From Galeruca laticollis (lineage: Eukaryota > Arthropoda > Insecta > Coleoptera > Chrysomelidae): a stretch of 64,000 nucleotides of DNA. A program made the position numbers and the translations under genes. A model generated the notes under the pieces. That model was not told the origin of the DNA, ran no database searches, and saw nothing but the letters and a program-made list of their open reading frames with translations. The stretch is from contig OY998179.1 in the NCBI GenBank assembly GCA_963921935.1, forward strand, positions 27,277,114-27,341,113, given 5' to 3'. Below are positions 9,771 through 20,065 of this stretch, piece by piece (positions within the stretch are counted from its first letter, which is position 1; the number at the start of each line of letters is the position of its first letter).

Positions 9771-10415
9771 CAGTATTAATGACGAAATCTTGTAAATGAC
9801 CTGGAATGACTGGTTCTCTATTATATTTTCTCAGATCAATTACTGGGGCTTCAGTGCTAGTTGTTTTGAAATTTGTAGGTTTTTGTGGTATTTCAGAAGA
9901 GTCGGAGGTAATCTGAGACTGTATTATATCATTGGTAGTACATTCTAGGTAATTGGTGCCACCTTGTGTTTGAGAATCTGCTTCAGCTTGATCGCTATTA
10001 GCAACTGTTGGCACTTCTTTTCCTTCGCCACAAGGAGCTAAATGTTTAAGAGATACTGTCAGTTCTCGGCCATTCTGAAGACGGACAAGGGCATGATTAG
10101 AGTGTGCTTCTAATAGATTTACTTCGTCGACGAGTGGTCTGTATTTAGATGACCTCACTTGACGGCGCATAAGTACTTTTCCTGAAGTCAACAACCACGA
10201 TGGGATTGACTCGCCATTCGGTGACCTCCGGGGATGTTGAAACATGCGTTCATGTGGAGTTTCATTAGTGGTAGTACAAATAAGTGACCGGACACAATGA
10301 AGGGAATCTTGAAGAACAATTTTCCATTGAGAGGTCTTTAGCATACGGGACTTGAGTGCCAACATAATAGTCTTTCAGATTGTACTATTATATCTTTCTA
10401 CTTGGCCATTGAATG
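9771..10415 (-). pseudogene. Gypsy pol 3' end: integrase C-terminal part
   Basis: The minus strand starts near NPFNGQVERYN (integrase catalytic Glu block) at about 10415. One stop follows. The segment CVRSLICTTTNETPHERMF comes next, then a conserved tail with PLVDEVNLLEAHSNHALVRL and the end RKYNREPVIPGHLQDFVINT just before the polypurine run. The frame runs on into the LTR. It is the same region as 28323-29209 in the second Kabuki-like element, which confirms the family. Confidence 0.8.
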
Positions 10416-11110
10416 GATTTATTGGCTGAGAACGTTTGAAAACTTTATTGGAACGGTAAATGAGATCACTCCAGAGATAAAATTGGATTTACTTGTTGAC
10501 CGTGTTTCATCGTCAGTATACTCCTACATAAGCGAATCTACAGATTATGACACAGCAAACAGTACTCTTAAAGCTATATTTGTTGAGAAGGTGAGCGAAA
10601 TTTATTCCAGGCACAAACTTGCAACGCGTTCTCAAATACCAAATGAATGAGTTGATCAATATATGTGTGCATTAAACTCATTGGCTAAAGAATGCGACTT
10701 TAAACATGTAACTGCATCCGAGAATAGGGATGCGTATGTACGAAACTCTTTAATAAGAGAGCTACGTGATCTGAAAATTCGACAAAGACTTTTGGAGAAT
10801 ACAACTCTTTACTGTTGATCAAGCTTATTCTCAGGCAAGATCGTTAGAAATGGCAGTTCTTCAGTCGAATTCATTCACTCCTGGCACTTCACCTATAAAC
10901 TTGAATGTGATATCCGAAAATGGTCTTCCTGAAAACGCTATCGAACCTCAACCTCAAGTCAATTCTGTGGCTTCAACTAGTAAGTGTTATTTTTGCGGAA
11001 GGTCTCAACATCCTCGTAATATTTGTCCCGCACGTGAAGCACTTTGCAGAAATTATAACAAAAAGAGGGGCACTTCCGTAATGTCTGTCGCTCGTCTAAA
11101 AAAAGAGTAA
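10395..11110 (+). pseudogene. Gypsy gag with CysHisCys zinc finger, broken
   Basis: Plus-strand gag in a head-on orientation to the neighbouring pol piece. 10402-10650 carries IEWIYWLRTFENFIGTVNE and LVDRVSSSVYSYI. A stop precedes VDQYMCALNSLAKECDFKHV. Frame 10850-11110 ends in CYFCGRSQHPRNICPARE followed by LCRNYN, the CsRn1/Kabuki-type zinc finger, with one Cys of the second finger replaced by Tyr. The capsid start is missing. The first codons overlap antisense integrase sequence at about 10400-10425. Confidence 0.8.
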
Positions 11111-11395
11111 CTGCTAGCAGTTTACCTGTTGAAGAAGAAACATTAACAAATTTTTGGAAGAATTTTGACTTAGCCGCTACAGGGCCTACTTGCTTAGATA
11201 AGATTTTAATTGATGTAACTATCAATTCTCAACCTGCAACAGCCTTGGTCGACAGTGGCTCTTCTCTGAGTTTTTGAAATGAATCGTTTGCCAAAGCTTT
11301 GGAAATAGATTTAGTCCCTGAATATGGAAATATTTTGATGGCATTTAGTTCTTTGACATGCCAAATACGCAATAGCTGTGAAGTTGACCTAAAGA
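11111..11395 (+). pseudogene. Gypsy protease fragment
   Basis: Carries TCLDKILIDVTINSQP and the retroviral-type aspartic protease active site VDSGSSLSF at about 11250-11275, directly followed by a stop. The sequence continues to NSCEVDLKSV and then switches abruptly to inverted pol sequence at about 11396. Confidence 0.75.
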
Positions 11396-11655
11396 GTGTT
11401 TCAGAGATACTGTCAGTTCTCGGCCATTCTGAAGACGGACAAGGGCATGATTAGACTCTGCTTCTAATGAATCTATTTCGTCGACGAGTGGTTCGTATTT
11501 AGATAACCTCACTTAACGACGAATAAGTATTTTCCGGTAATCAACAACCACGATGGGATCGACTCGCTATTCTTAAGTAGATCTATTAGAAGCAGACTCT
11601 AATCATGCCCTTGTCCGTCTTCAAAATGGCCGAGAACTGACAGTATCTCTGAAAC
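11396..11655. repeat. Inverted pol duplicate inside the scrambled Gypsy (hairpin with ~75-bp arms)
   Basis: 11400-11470 (GATACTGTCAGTTCTCGGCC) is the near-perfect inverse of 11583-11655. The left arm and loop are pol tail on the minus strand, the right arm is the same pol tail on the plus strand. This marks a strand switch inside the element. Confidence 0.85.
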
Positions 11656-11942
11656 ACTTAGCTTCTTGTGGCGAAGGAAAAGAAGTGCCAAGAGTTACGA
11701 ATAGCGATCAAACTGAAGCATCAGATTCTCAAACACAAGGTGGCACCAATTACCCAGAATCTACTACCAATGATATAATACAGTCTCTGAATACCTCAGA
11801 CTCTTATGAAATACCACAACAATCTACAAATTTTAAAATGACTAGCACTGAAGCCCCAGTATTTGAGCTGAGAAAATCTAATAGAGAACGACGTATTCCA
11901 AGTCATTTACAAGATTTCGTCATTAATACTAAGGGGGGGTGA
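11583..11942 (+). pseudogene. Gypsy pol C-terminal tail, plus-oriented second copy
   Basis: Frame 11685-11942 reads NSDQTEASDSQTQGGTNYPE and ends RIPSHLQDFVINTKGG, closely parallel to the minus-strand tail at 9771-10020 but diverged from it. It is followed by GGGGGGG and the partial plus LTR. Two diverged 3' ends of one family inside a single insertion imply two templates or a long period before rearrangement. Confidence 0.8.
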
Positions 11943-11943
11943 T

Positions 11944-12099
11944 TGTAGTATATTTGATAAGCTGGTTATTTACAGTTTAGCGTTTTTAACGGTTCTTGTG
12001 AACACATACTTAGTTTTAATATTTGTCGCGTTTGTTTCTTTACTTGACATAATAATTTTCTACGTTGTCATTAATTATCTTGAATTATGTCGAATAAAC
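11944..12099 (+). repeat. Truncated plus-oriented LTR
   Basis: Begins TGTAGTATATTTGATAAGCT and stops at the GTCGAATAAA polyadenylation signal, losing the rest of the LTR. The next base starts the inverted complete LTR, making a long palindrome centred near 12100. Confidence 0.85.
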
Positions 12100-12100
12100 T

Positions 12101-12293
12101 GATCTGAACAGAAATAATAAAACTCTCAATACAAGAACTTTATTCGACATAATTCAAGATAATTAATGACATCATAGAAAATTATTATGTCAAGTAATGA
12201 AACATTCGCGACAAATATTAAAACTAAGTATGTGTTCACAAGAACCGTTAAAAACGCTAAACTGTAAATAACCAGCTTATTAAATATACTACA
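12101..12293 (-). repeat. Outer LTR (5' LTR of the minus-oriented scrambled Gypsy)
   Basis: Full LTR of 193 bp on the minus strand, from TGTAGTATATTTAATAAGCT at 12293 to TTCAGATC at 12101. Instead of a primer-binding site, its inner end abuts an inverted LTR fragment. Confidence 0.85.
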
Positions 12294-12297
12294 GTAT

Positions 12298-13239
12298 AAT
12301 CACAACCTTTAAAAATAGTTTTTTCATGACTTGGTTGAGTTTCATGTTCCAGTACTTCGGAGCATTTCTCAATCCATATAGTGCTCGATTAAGTTTCAGA
12401 TATTTTAAATCTGTTTTTAAACCTCCGGTGTCTTTATGAAATCTTCAGTGTCCATAACCCCATTCAAAAATGCTGTTGGTTTATCGATTTGATGTATATT
12501 CCACCCTTTTTGTACTGGAACTGATGAAAGGGCTCGTATTGTTGATAATCTACAGACTGGAGCATAGCTATATTCATCTGCAGTGTTATAAGGCACTTGA
12601 AAACCAATTGGGCTTTCTTTGTTCCATATTCTTTAGTTTTGAATAGCCAACTGGTGTCAATAGCACTCTGAACCACTGGCTGTTTTGCAGTTTTCCAAGT
12701 TTCTAGTTTTTCGTGAGAGATTAACTCTTTATCTATTGCTTGCTGCCAATCCGACATTGTACTTGCTTCCTTATAAGTTTTAGAGTCCTGGTCTACTTTG
12801 GTCAGCAAACATAGACTGTGTATCTTCCAGATTTTCAGAGGTAGTCTCACAATTCTACCGGATCTTGTCACAGTAGATTATCGTTCATTGCAAGATACAT
12901 TTTCTTAATTTTCATCACTCATACGGGAAGAGCCTTCAAAATTTGATAAGTCCTCATTTTCTTCCTCGTTCTCGCGTTTACTTTCTTTTCTTCCTCGGAT
13001 AATTTTATAATCATTTGTTCTGGCTGATTTTTTTTCAAAAATTTATCATTGTTCATCATTTTATATCCCATAATGCATTCGTTATCACTATTCGTTTTCC
13101 TGGAAGCCATACCTCCATCAAAATATCCTTTTTCTGCTCTTTTGTCTAGTTTGTTTTGCTTTGGCAATACTGTGTACCATGCACTAGAAATGTTTCGAAG
13201 TCTCAAAGTTAGTTTTTTAAAAATCATTTTATTATTCAA
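12298..13239 (-). pseudogene. Copia pol remnant: integrase C-terminus and RT start
   Basis: The minus strand begins with an integrase C-terminal region (KLDKRAEKGYFDGGMASRKT at about 13140). A linker follows, then the RT start (STMSDWQQAIDKELISHE, DTSWLFKTKEYG), the block FLNGVMDTEDFIKTPE near 12450 and RALYGLRNAPKYWNMKLNQV at about 12390-12330. Several stops and frame changes separate them. Gag, protease and the integrase core are absent. The Gypsy element sits exactly inside the RT. Confidence 0.8.
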
Positions 13240-13776
13240 AATTAATTATTACAATAAAAATGCATCTGATATCTACAAAGCTTGACTTAAAAGTGAACAA
13301 TTCAGAGATTAAAACAGTTAAAATGGAAAATGATATGATAGCAAATCCTTGGAAATGAGGTTGCTGAGTCTGCGATTCCCATAAGAAGTGGTGAGATAAT
13401 TCCTTCCTTTGAAAATTCAATTTCGAGGGCTAACGAGAGAGTTGAGAACAATAGCCAGGTCAATAGGGTGGTCTTCCGTTGGTTGTATCCACCGGGAATG
13501 AAGTTTCTTGCCAACTATGGTTCCTCCAATTCGAATGAGAAGACAATACATGATTATTGTCCATACACTGGGCATTGAGTAGATTTCTTGATTGTTTTTT
13601 GACGTTTCTTAAAACCAGTGAAATGCTTCTTTATTTGTCACAAGGGTAAGTTTCAACCAATTATGTCATTATTATAGTGGGAATAAATCTCGGGAATAAG
13701 CACTGTGGCTTTTATTTGCGTCAGTGTCAGATAGTTGTCAAAATAATTACCTAATTGTGTCAACGCGATATATAAA
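13240..13776. other. No recognised gene
   Basis: A 70-residue minus-strand frame (13514-13302) and neighbours show no family features. This is the presumed decayed upstream end of the Copia remnant plus intergenic sequence. Confidence 0.4.
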
Positions 13777-14040
13777 ATGGGGGAAAATGATCGGTTTAGT
13801 ACCTTTTCTGATGCAGAAATAACAAACAAGATTTTAGAAACTACTTCGAAAAATACTCTAATAAGTAATCAGTCTATATGGAGACAATTTAAGACTTTCA
13901 CCAAAGAAAGAATTTATATTCTGGATCAATCTACTACAATAGCTACTCTGGCATTGATTTTGAAAGATTGGGCTTATAACATGAAAAGAAATAGCCCTGC
14001 GGGCTCTCGTGACTATTGCCTGGCAACAAGTTTTCAAAAA
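13777..14040 (+). pseudogene. Possible Crypton-type tyrosine recombinase fragment (N-terminal helical domain)
   Basis: An ATG-initiated frame. Residues 1-86 (FSTFSDAEITNKILETTSKN, SIWRQFKTFTKER, LALILKDWAYNMKRN) resemble the N-terminal SAM-like domain in insect Crypton or DUF3504-type proteins, as I remember them. The resemblance ends near ATSFQKICQ and the frame drifts into unrelated hydrophobic residues before its stop at 14097. No catalytic Arg/Tyr region is present. The family call is tentative. Confidence 0.35.
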
Positions 14041-14129
14041 ATCTGTCAAATTATTTTCAATTTATTCTCACTCTCTTGTTATATTATTACCTACTGAAAA
14101 TTTAATTCATGATCGTTATCGGTGAGTTT

Positions 14130-15072
14130 TCATTGTATTTCTTGTAGATCGTCTAGGTTGATTTCATGTAATTTGATACTGGTAGTACTCGTAGGTGCAT
14201 ATGATGGGTCAAATTTTAATTCTGGAAATAGAATGGGTTGCCCAGGAATTTCGGTGTCGTTTTTATTTAGGATTTGAATTTGGCTTGATTTCAACCAACA
14301 ATCAGTGGAATATTGATTAGATAGGTGTCGGTAACTTCAATTACTTCTTCTTGGTTTTGGCAGTTTAAAAAGTAATTGTTTCTTTAAAAGGAAAAATAGT
14401 AATCCAATCGTTTGTTTCTTCTAGTCGCTCGAAGAATGGACGATTGATGACGATTCGTGTTTCGTGGCAAGTGGAGAAGTTTTTAATATTTATTAATTCG
14501 ATTTCACAAGGATTCTCTTGTTTAATGTCTAAATTTGTTTGTAGTGCAATTAACTCGTTGTAAATTTCGCTAGTCTTTATTATACTAGGATGCATAATTT
14601 TTAGCCTTGAGAACAGTAAAGCAGTTTCTCTATCTTGTAATATAGAAATAACTATTTAAAACATGTTAATAATTTGATTAATGGTATCTTTGATAAACAT
14701 ATCGTTTTCTCGATATATAGATCCATCAACTATTACGGCAATTTGGTTTATTTTTGCCTCTAAAAGTTTTTCTTTGTGGCTTATTTGACTTATTTTCGTA
14801 TTGAATTTATTTATTAAAGATATTGACAGTGAGTTTTGTGTTTTAATTTTGTCAGCTAATTGGTTTTGATTTTCTTGGAGATTTTTAATAAGTTGATCAT
14901 ATCTTTTACCGTCCTCAGCATCTAGGTTACCAGTTAGGCATTTAAATACAGATCCTAATCCATCGATAAGTCCTCTTTTTGTGCTATGAGGTAGGTGCCA
15001 AATTTCTCCTAATTTATTTACGGTTTTGTCGTTTAAGGAAAATAGAATTTTTTTCATAATTTCACAATTCAC
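14130..15072 (-). pseudogene. Errantiviral env fragment (fusion-protein type)
   Basis: The minus-strand frame 15072-14656 holds the post-cleavage part of an F-type envelope protein. A basic residue pair precedes GLIDGLGSVFKCLTGNLDA, which has the character of a fusion peptide, and a coiled-coil-like helix rich in Asn/Gln/Leu follows (about residues 60-110). After a stop, frame 14595-14365 continues the ectodomain (HPSIIKTSEIYNELIALQ). Further pieces lie at 14300-14133, where the stop is. The signal peptide and surface subunit are missing, and no transmembrane anchor is clear. It cannot make a working envelope protein. Confidence 0.75.
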
Positions 15073-15320
15073 CAGTATAATTAATGTTTCTTGAAATGTA
15101 ATATTTTAAATGATTTGAATGATAATGTAGTTTGTCGACTTCGTTGATAAGTGGGTTGAGATCGTAATAATGTGTTGAATTATAATAATAATGAGTCATT
15201 TTTGCTGTTCCTAATTTTAGTGGTATAGTTTAAAATTGTTTTCTAGGTTTTTTTGGGTGATTTTATTTTGCGAGAATACGAGGATTAAAAGCGATCTGAA
15301 AGAAATCAAAAGAATAAAGG

Positions 15321-16426
15321 TTAATTAGGAAAATTGTAGGTAGTTTGTAAAGGCCGTTTTAAATTGTCCAAGTAGATTTTAGTTTCAGAGTTGGCGGAAA
15401 TTGTTTTGTTTTGTGCGTTTACTTCAGTTATTGTTGTAGGTTTGTTAAATGTATTTGCTTGTTTTTGTCTTTTGTGAGTTTTAACATATATCTTTTGATT
15501 CTGTTGAAAGATCTCTGGATCATCACGGTTTTTATTAATTTTTTCAATTCGTCTTTGTTTTACGTTTAATAAGTAAGTCTTCATTAATTTTTGAGTATAG
15601 TATTTTAGTTCTTTCTTTGTGGTCGTTGATGTAGTCAATAATAAGAATTTTTTCAATATCTAGGTTAAAAGGATCGTCAGAGTTTAAATGACCGGTAATT
15701 ACATCTATAGGTTTTCTTTTTGTCGTGGAATGTATTGTATGATTATAAGCCATGATTGCATAAGGCATTTTTAAATTAATTGGTGTTTTGAGGGATCCTT
15801 GGTTATTTAATAATCTAATATGTTCTAGGATTGTTGAATGTAGTCTTTCAATTGAGCCTTGAGATTGGGGATGTTCTGGACAAGAAAAATGAATTTTAAC
15901 TTTATACAAATTTAAGAATTCTACAATTACCGAGTTTTTGAATTCGGTTCCATTGTCTGTGAATATTTGTTCGGGAATTCCATGATGAGAGAAAATTAGA
16001 TTATTAACAACTTCGGTGCTAGATAAACTAATTAACGGATATGCTTGAGCATATTTTGAAAATGTGTCAATGATTGTGAGGAATTTATTTCCTTCAAGAG
16101 TAAACGTATCTAAATATAAATATTGAAATGGTTTCGTTGCTGTTGGGGTTTGGAACATTTTAATTGCTACGGGGTTCCTTTCATATTTGCTTTGTTAGCA
16201 AATATCGCAATCGTTTATAAAAAAAAGTTTGTATTGAATTTTTCATATAAGGCCAAAAGTATTTGTCTCTAAGTCTCATATAAGTTTCATCTATCCATCT
16301 GTGGTTCGTCTTACCCTCATGATAAGCTTCTATAATTTCTTTTATTTCGCTTTCGTTTGTAATATCTATTAGTTTTTGGGTACACCTTTTAAATTTTATA
16401 GAAGAATGTTTAAAATATTTTAGCAA
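15321..16426 (-). pseudogene. Errantivirus integrase
   Basis: The zinc-binding domain is in frame 16426-16181 (EAYHEGKTNHRWIDETYMRL), with its Cys pair degraded. The catalytic core is in 16158-15544: Asp in LYLDTFTLEG, Asp in IFTDNGTEFKN and Glu in HPQSQGSIERLHSTI. The C-terminal region in 15656-15321 includes IFQQNQKIYVKTHKRQK. Three frames are needed, so it is broken although the DDE residues survive. Confidence 0.8.
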
Positions 16427-17019
16427 GGTTACTAAAAAATTTTCAAATATGTTAGGGTTTTCGAAATAAATATAATAATATGTGGATTAATATAGTTTTT
16501 TATGAGGTGTATGACATCTGATTCAAAATTGTTATTAGAAATTAGAAATTTAATTAACAAAATTTTTATTTTAGGTGTAGCTGGTGAATGAAGTACATAG
16601 TTAATAATTATTTGGTTTTGTCCGTAATTTACTGCTGTATTTACAGTAGGTATCTCAAAAGTTGGGTTGTGTGTTTTATTGGAATGTATAGTATCATTAT
16701 CATTATTACCGTTTTCAACAATTTCAAGTGGTACTTCATTATCTGGTATTTCGGTTCAGGTTGGATATTTGTATTTCTGTCTACCTGTACTTCTAGGGAT
16801 ATGTTGTCGTTTGTTACTGACGTATCGTGGTATATTTTCTGTGTATAGGTCAATAAGATCGTTGTCAATAGTACTTGATGGTGGTGGAACATAATTAAAA
16901 AGTCCTGTTTTGTTGGTTAGGTGGGTCTATATCTTTTAGAATATCATCTAATTGTTGCCAAAACGGACTCGTCTCCTTAGTATAGAGTTCAATCCTTGAT
17001 AGAGCGTCTGCATTTGAAT

Positions 17020-17460
17020 TTAAACTACCTTTTTTTTATATATTACATTAAAATTAAATTCTGGAAGTTTTAATTTCCACTTAGTGAATTTGGCATTTTC
17101 TTCTTTTAGGGAGAACAGCCATTTTAGTGGTTTATGGTCAGTTATAATGTTAAACATTCGTCCGTACAAGTACGGCCGAAAGTGTTTTGTGGCCCAAACA
17201 ATGGCCAAAAGTTCCTTTTCGATAACCGAATAATTTTGTTCGGTATCGTTGAGGGTGCGAGATGCATAGGCAATTGGTAGGTCCTTGAGAAGGACTGCTC
17301 CAAGAGCGACATTACTTGCATCAGTTGTTAGGTTGAAAGTTTTAGAAAAATCAGGGTATTGAAGAATTGGTTCATTAATTAATAAATTCTTGCATGTTTC
17401 AAAGCACTTAATGAATTCTTGATCATGTACGATCTTTGCTCCTTTTTTAAGCATTTAAGC
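17020..17460 (-). pseudogene. Errantivirus RNase H
   Basis: Minus strand. Contains FNLTTDASNVALGAVLL (first Asp), YSVIEKELLAIVWATKHFRP (Glu) and FNIITDHKPLKWLF (Asp). A frameshift near 17450 separates it from RT. The linker 16430-17019 to integrase is readable in parts but broken. Confidence 0.8.
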
Positions 17461-18140
17461 AAGGACTTCGTTATTTTAGTTAAATTTTGAATAAATCGGC
17501 GATAGTAGCCTAGCAATCCTAAAAATCCCTTAATTTGTTTGGTAGTAGACGATATTGGATAATTTTTTATGGCTTTTAACTTATCAGGGCTAGGTTTTAC
17601 GCCCTGTGGTGTCACAACGTGACCTGGGTAGGCCACCTCTTTTCTTAAGAATTCGACTTGTCGAGTTGAATTTTTAAATTCGACTCTCTAAGTCGCCGTA
17701 AAACATTTTTTAAGCGGTGAACATATTCATGCAATGACGCAGAAAATATAATAATATCATCTAAATAAACCAGACATTGCTCATTCTGAATACCTCGCAG
17801 TATGTTGTCCATAACATGCTGAAATGTAGCTGGTTCTCCTTTAAGGCCAAATGGCATTCTTAGTAGCTCCCAGTGACCGTTTTCGGTCGTAAATGCCGTT
17901 TTCTCAATATCATTTTCATCCAATTCGATCTAGTGAAACCCACTGGCCAGATCGAGAGTGGTGAAATACTGACATCTACCGAGTTTGTCTAACAAATTGG
18001 TGATGTTAGGGAGAGGATATTTATCATCAATAGTTTTAGAATTTAATTGCCTATAATCGATTACTACTCTCCATTTTCGTTCCCCCGCGGCGTCCATTTT
18101 CTTTGGAACGACCCATAAGGGACTCGACTATAGTGAACTA
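17379..18140 (-). pseudogene. Errantivirus reverse transcriptase, N-terminally truncated
   Basis: The minus strand starts within SPLWVVPKKMDAAGERKW near 18130. It continues through VVIDYRQLN, TLDLASGFH (then a TAG where Gln is usual, at about 17925), FQHVMDNILRGI and the catalytic CLVYLDDIIIFS at about 17770. A one-base loss near 17645 shifts the frame before GHVVTPQGVKPSPDKLKAI. Confidence 0.85.
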
Positions 18141-19238
18141 CTAGGCCTAATTATTTTATTATCTAACATATTTTTCTGTTTTCTGACATATTATTAAACT
18201 TTAAAAGCAAAACTGATACTGATTACCATCACTTTGTTTGTGTTTTTCCCGGCAGATGACATAATCGTCATCTCAATCCCTATACAGATAAGACAATGAC
18301 AAGCAAAATGTTTGACATAACGTAAGTCAATGCAATTATTAAAATTACCTCTGGCGGATTGGCAATCCAGCAAACAGGGTTACCAATTGTCATAATGACA
18401 TTTCTTTTGAGTTTCAGGGATGTACCAAATGTCAAAATTATTCAAAGCGGGTTTATACAGATAAATCAAAATAAAGCTAAGAATAACAATTAAAATAAAA
18501 ATAACCAATAATTTCATGTTTATGCAGAAATAAAATAAACATTAGAATAATTGTTGCGCATGATAATTAGTGAACGTTACACTTCACTTGCCAGTTGCAA
18601 AACAGACTATGATTAATATGCAGAGTTTTTTTTATACTTATTTTGTTGTTGATACGCATGAAACAGCACAACGGAAAGATAACAAGCTTAAAAACAACAC
18701 CAAAAGCTATTATACCAAAACAAGTGTTAGGTGACATGGAACGTGCGAATCACGGCGGTTGGCACATACGCACTTCTGTTTTCAGATAAAAATGAAAGTT
18801 GGCCACCTCTTATTTTATTTTATATGAATTGTATAAAAGCATACATCGTTACCCATAAGATTAATTTTTATTTTTATATTATTTCTTAATTTTATTTGCC
18901 TGTATACATCCTCTTTTAATGTAAAGTATGGTGTTTTCAGTACTATACACGTAATAATATTCTTATTAATTTTATATGATCAAGAATAACAGTGAAAATA
19001 ATTATAGAATTATCAAATAAACTCATTACATTTTTGGGATTCATTAATGTGTCTACTTTCATGCTTGCTTGAGAATATTTCTGACATTTTTGGATTATTA
19101 GCTAAGTTGTGGACATTTTAATTAGTTGGTAGTATTATGACGTAATACCAACGTCATTGAGTATGTGAAACGGATTTTTATTAAGAAATCTTTATGTAAT
19201 AAGCTTAACCTCCTTTATCAATTGATTTTCTTTTATAG
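18141..19238. other. Non-coding; probably intron upstream of the protease-homologue exon
   Basis: No frame resembles a protein. The region ends in a pyrimidine tract and AG (TTTTCTTTTATAG at 19226-19238), a good 3' splice site for the following exon, so it is likely intronic. Confidence 0.5.
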
Positions 19239-19567
19239 GCAAACGAATTCTTAAGAAAGTGGAACTACCTTTGGTTTCTCATAGTAAATGTCAACAGCAA
19301 ATGCGAACAACCAGATTAGGTAAAGGTTTCATCCTTCACGATTCATTCATGTGTGCAGGTGGTGAAAAAGACAAAGATGCATGCAAAGGAGATGGAGGAA
19401 GTCCCTTGATGTGCTTGTTACCTGGCAAAACAAGATATTTCCAGATGGGAATCGTGTCTTGGGGTATAGGATGTGGTAGTGAGAATATACCAGGAGTATA
19501 CGCCAGTGTTGTTAAAATGAAATCATGGATATTGGAAGAATTAAACAAAAAAGAAATTAGTTTATAA
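19239..19567 (+). CDS. Last exon of a serine protease homologue (phenoloxidase-activating-factor type)
   Basis: The exon follows a splice acceptor at 19237-19238 and starts in phase (two bases complete a codon), reading KRILKKVELPLVSHSKCQQQ. The S1 fold blocks are clear: the Cys of CQQQMR, CAGGEKDKDACKGDGGSPL and GIVSWGIGCGSENIPGVYAS, then a closing helix and stop. The residue that is the catalytic Ser in active trypsins is Gly here (GDGGSP instead of GDSGGP), the hallmark of non-catalytic clip-domain serine protease homologues, which act as cofactors in prophenoloxidase activation and immunity. The earlier exons (clip domain, His and Asp region) are not in the window. Gypsy elements sit on both sides. 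Confidence 0.85.
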
Positions 19568-19568
19568 G

Positions 19569-19570
<2 letters not shown>

Positions 19571-19614
<44 letters not shown>
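19571..19614. repeat. (TA)n microsatellite
   Basis: About 22 uninterrupted AT units just after the stop codon of the protease exon, so probably in its 3' UTR. Confidence 0.95.
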
Positions 19615-19617
<3 letters not shown>

Positions 19618-19950
19618 TATTTAATTCGTAGATTTTTTTATTGAATTGTTTAGTTCAAATAATTGAACTGTAAATATATTATGGGAAATACATGAAAAAT
19701 CTGTTAAACTTGGTAAGTTTTGTACAAACTAAGCATTTTAATGTTACCTTGACATGAAACGTGTTATAGCACTTATTTTTAATAAAATCCTTTTATTTGC
19801 TTTTACTCAAGAATAATTTTACTCTATTGCTATATCATCATCCCAGGTGTCCATTTAGTTTCCCCTATTTCAAATGTATATAATTGCGATTTTTTACTAG
19901 AAAGCAAGGGTTTAGAGGAAAATGTTTACCGGTAATCTGGCGCTTCTTAA
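19615..19950 (+). other. 3' flank of the protease exon
   Basis: AT-rich, non-coding. An AATAAA at about 19780 is a candidate polyadenylation signal for the protease-homologue transcript. Confidence 0.4.
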
Positions 19951-19955
19951 CCATA

Positions 19956-20065
19956 TGTAATATATTGATCTGATCTTCGTTGAGATTTTTGTTCAGTTGA
20001 TTTTGTCAATGTCAAATTGTTAAAAGTCGAATAAAGCCTATTTCAGTTAAAGTTTATTTACTACA
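19956..20065 (+). repeat. 5' LTR of the Kabuki-like Gypsy
   Basis: Starts TGTAATATATTGATCTGATC, contains GTCGAATAAAG and ends TTTACTACA. 110 bp, preceded by CCATA. Confidence 0.9.

Larger units (their letters stand above)
9564..12293 (-). mobile_element. Scrambled Kabuki/CsRn1-like Gypsy element inserted in Copia, with GTAT duplication
   Basis: The block is bounded by GTAT at 9560-9563 and 12294-12297, and Copia reading resumes in frame across the junction. Outer LTRs are both minus-oriented (9564-9755 and 12101-12293). The inside is a patchwork: pol 3' end on minus (9771-10415), gag and protease on plus (10395-11395), a pol piece on minus (11396-11578), the pol 3' end again on plus (11583-11942), and a plus-oriented partial LTR (11944-12099) abutting the minus LTR. 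Much of RT, RNase H and the integrase N-terminus is missing. Clade evidence is the gag protein and the CysHisCys-type zinc finger. The duplication implies it integrated already scrambled. Confidence 0.85.
14110..18140 (-). mobile_element. Errantivirus-like Gypsy with env, 5'-truncated, no LTRs seen
   Basis: Minus-strand order RT, RNase H, integrase, env, as in insect errantiviruses. The copy begins inside RT at about 18140, so gag, protease and the 5' LTR are absent. No LTR or polypurine tract is recognisable beyond env near 14110. Every gene carries at least one stop or frameshift, so it is a long-dead fragment. Confidence 0.85.

Noticed and set aside
16588..16894. Overlapping plus-strand frames of 75-86 residues
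   Set aside because: They lie antisense to the RNase H-integrase linker of the errantivirus and have no family features.
19571..19614. (TA)n tract as a replication origin or promoter
   Set aside because: A plain dinucleotide microsatellite after a stop codon; nothing else supports an origin.
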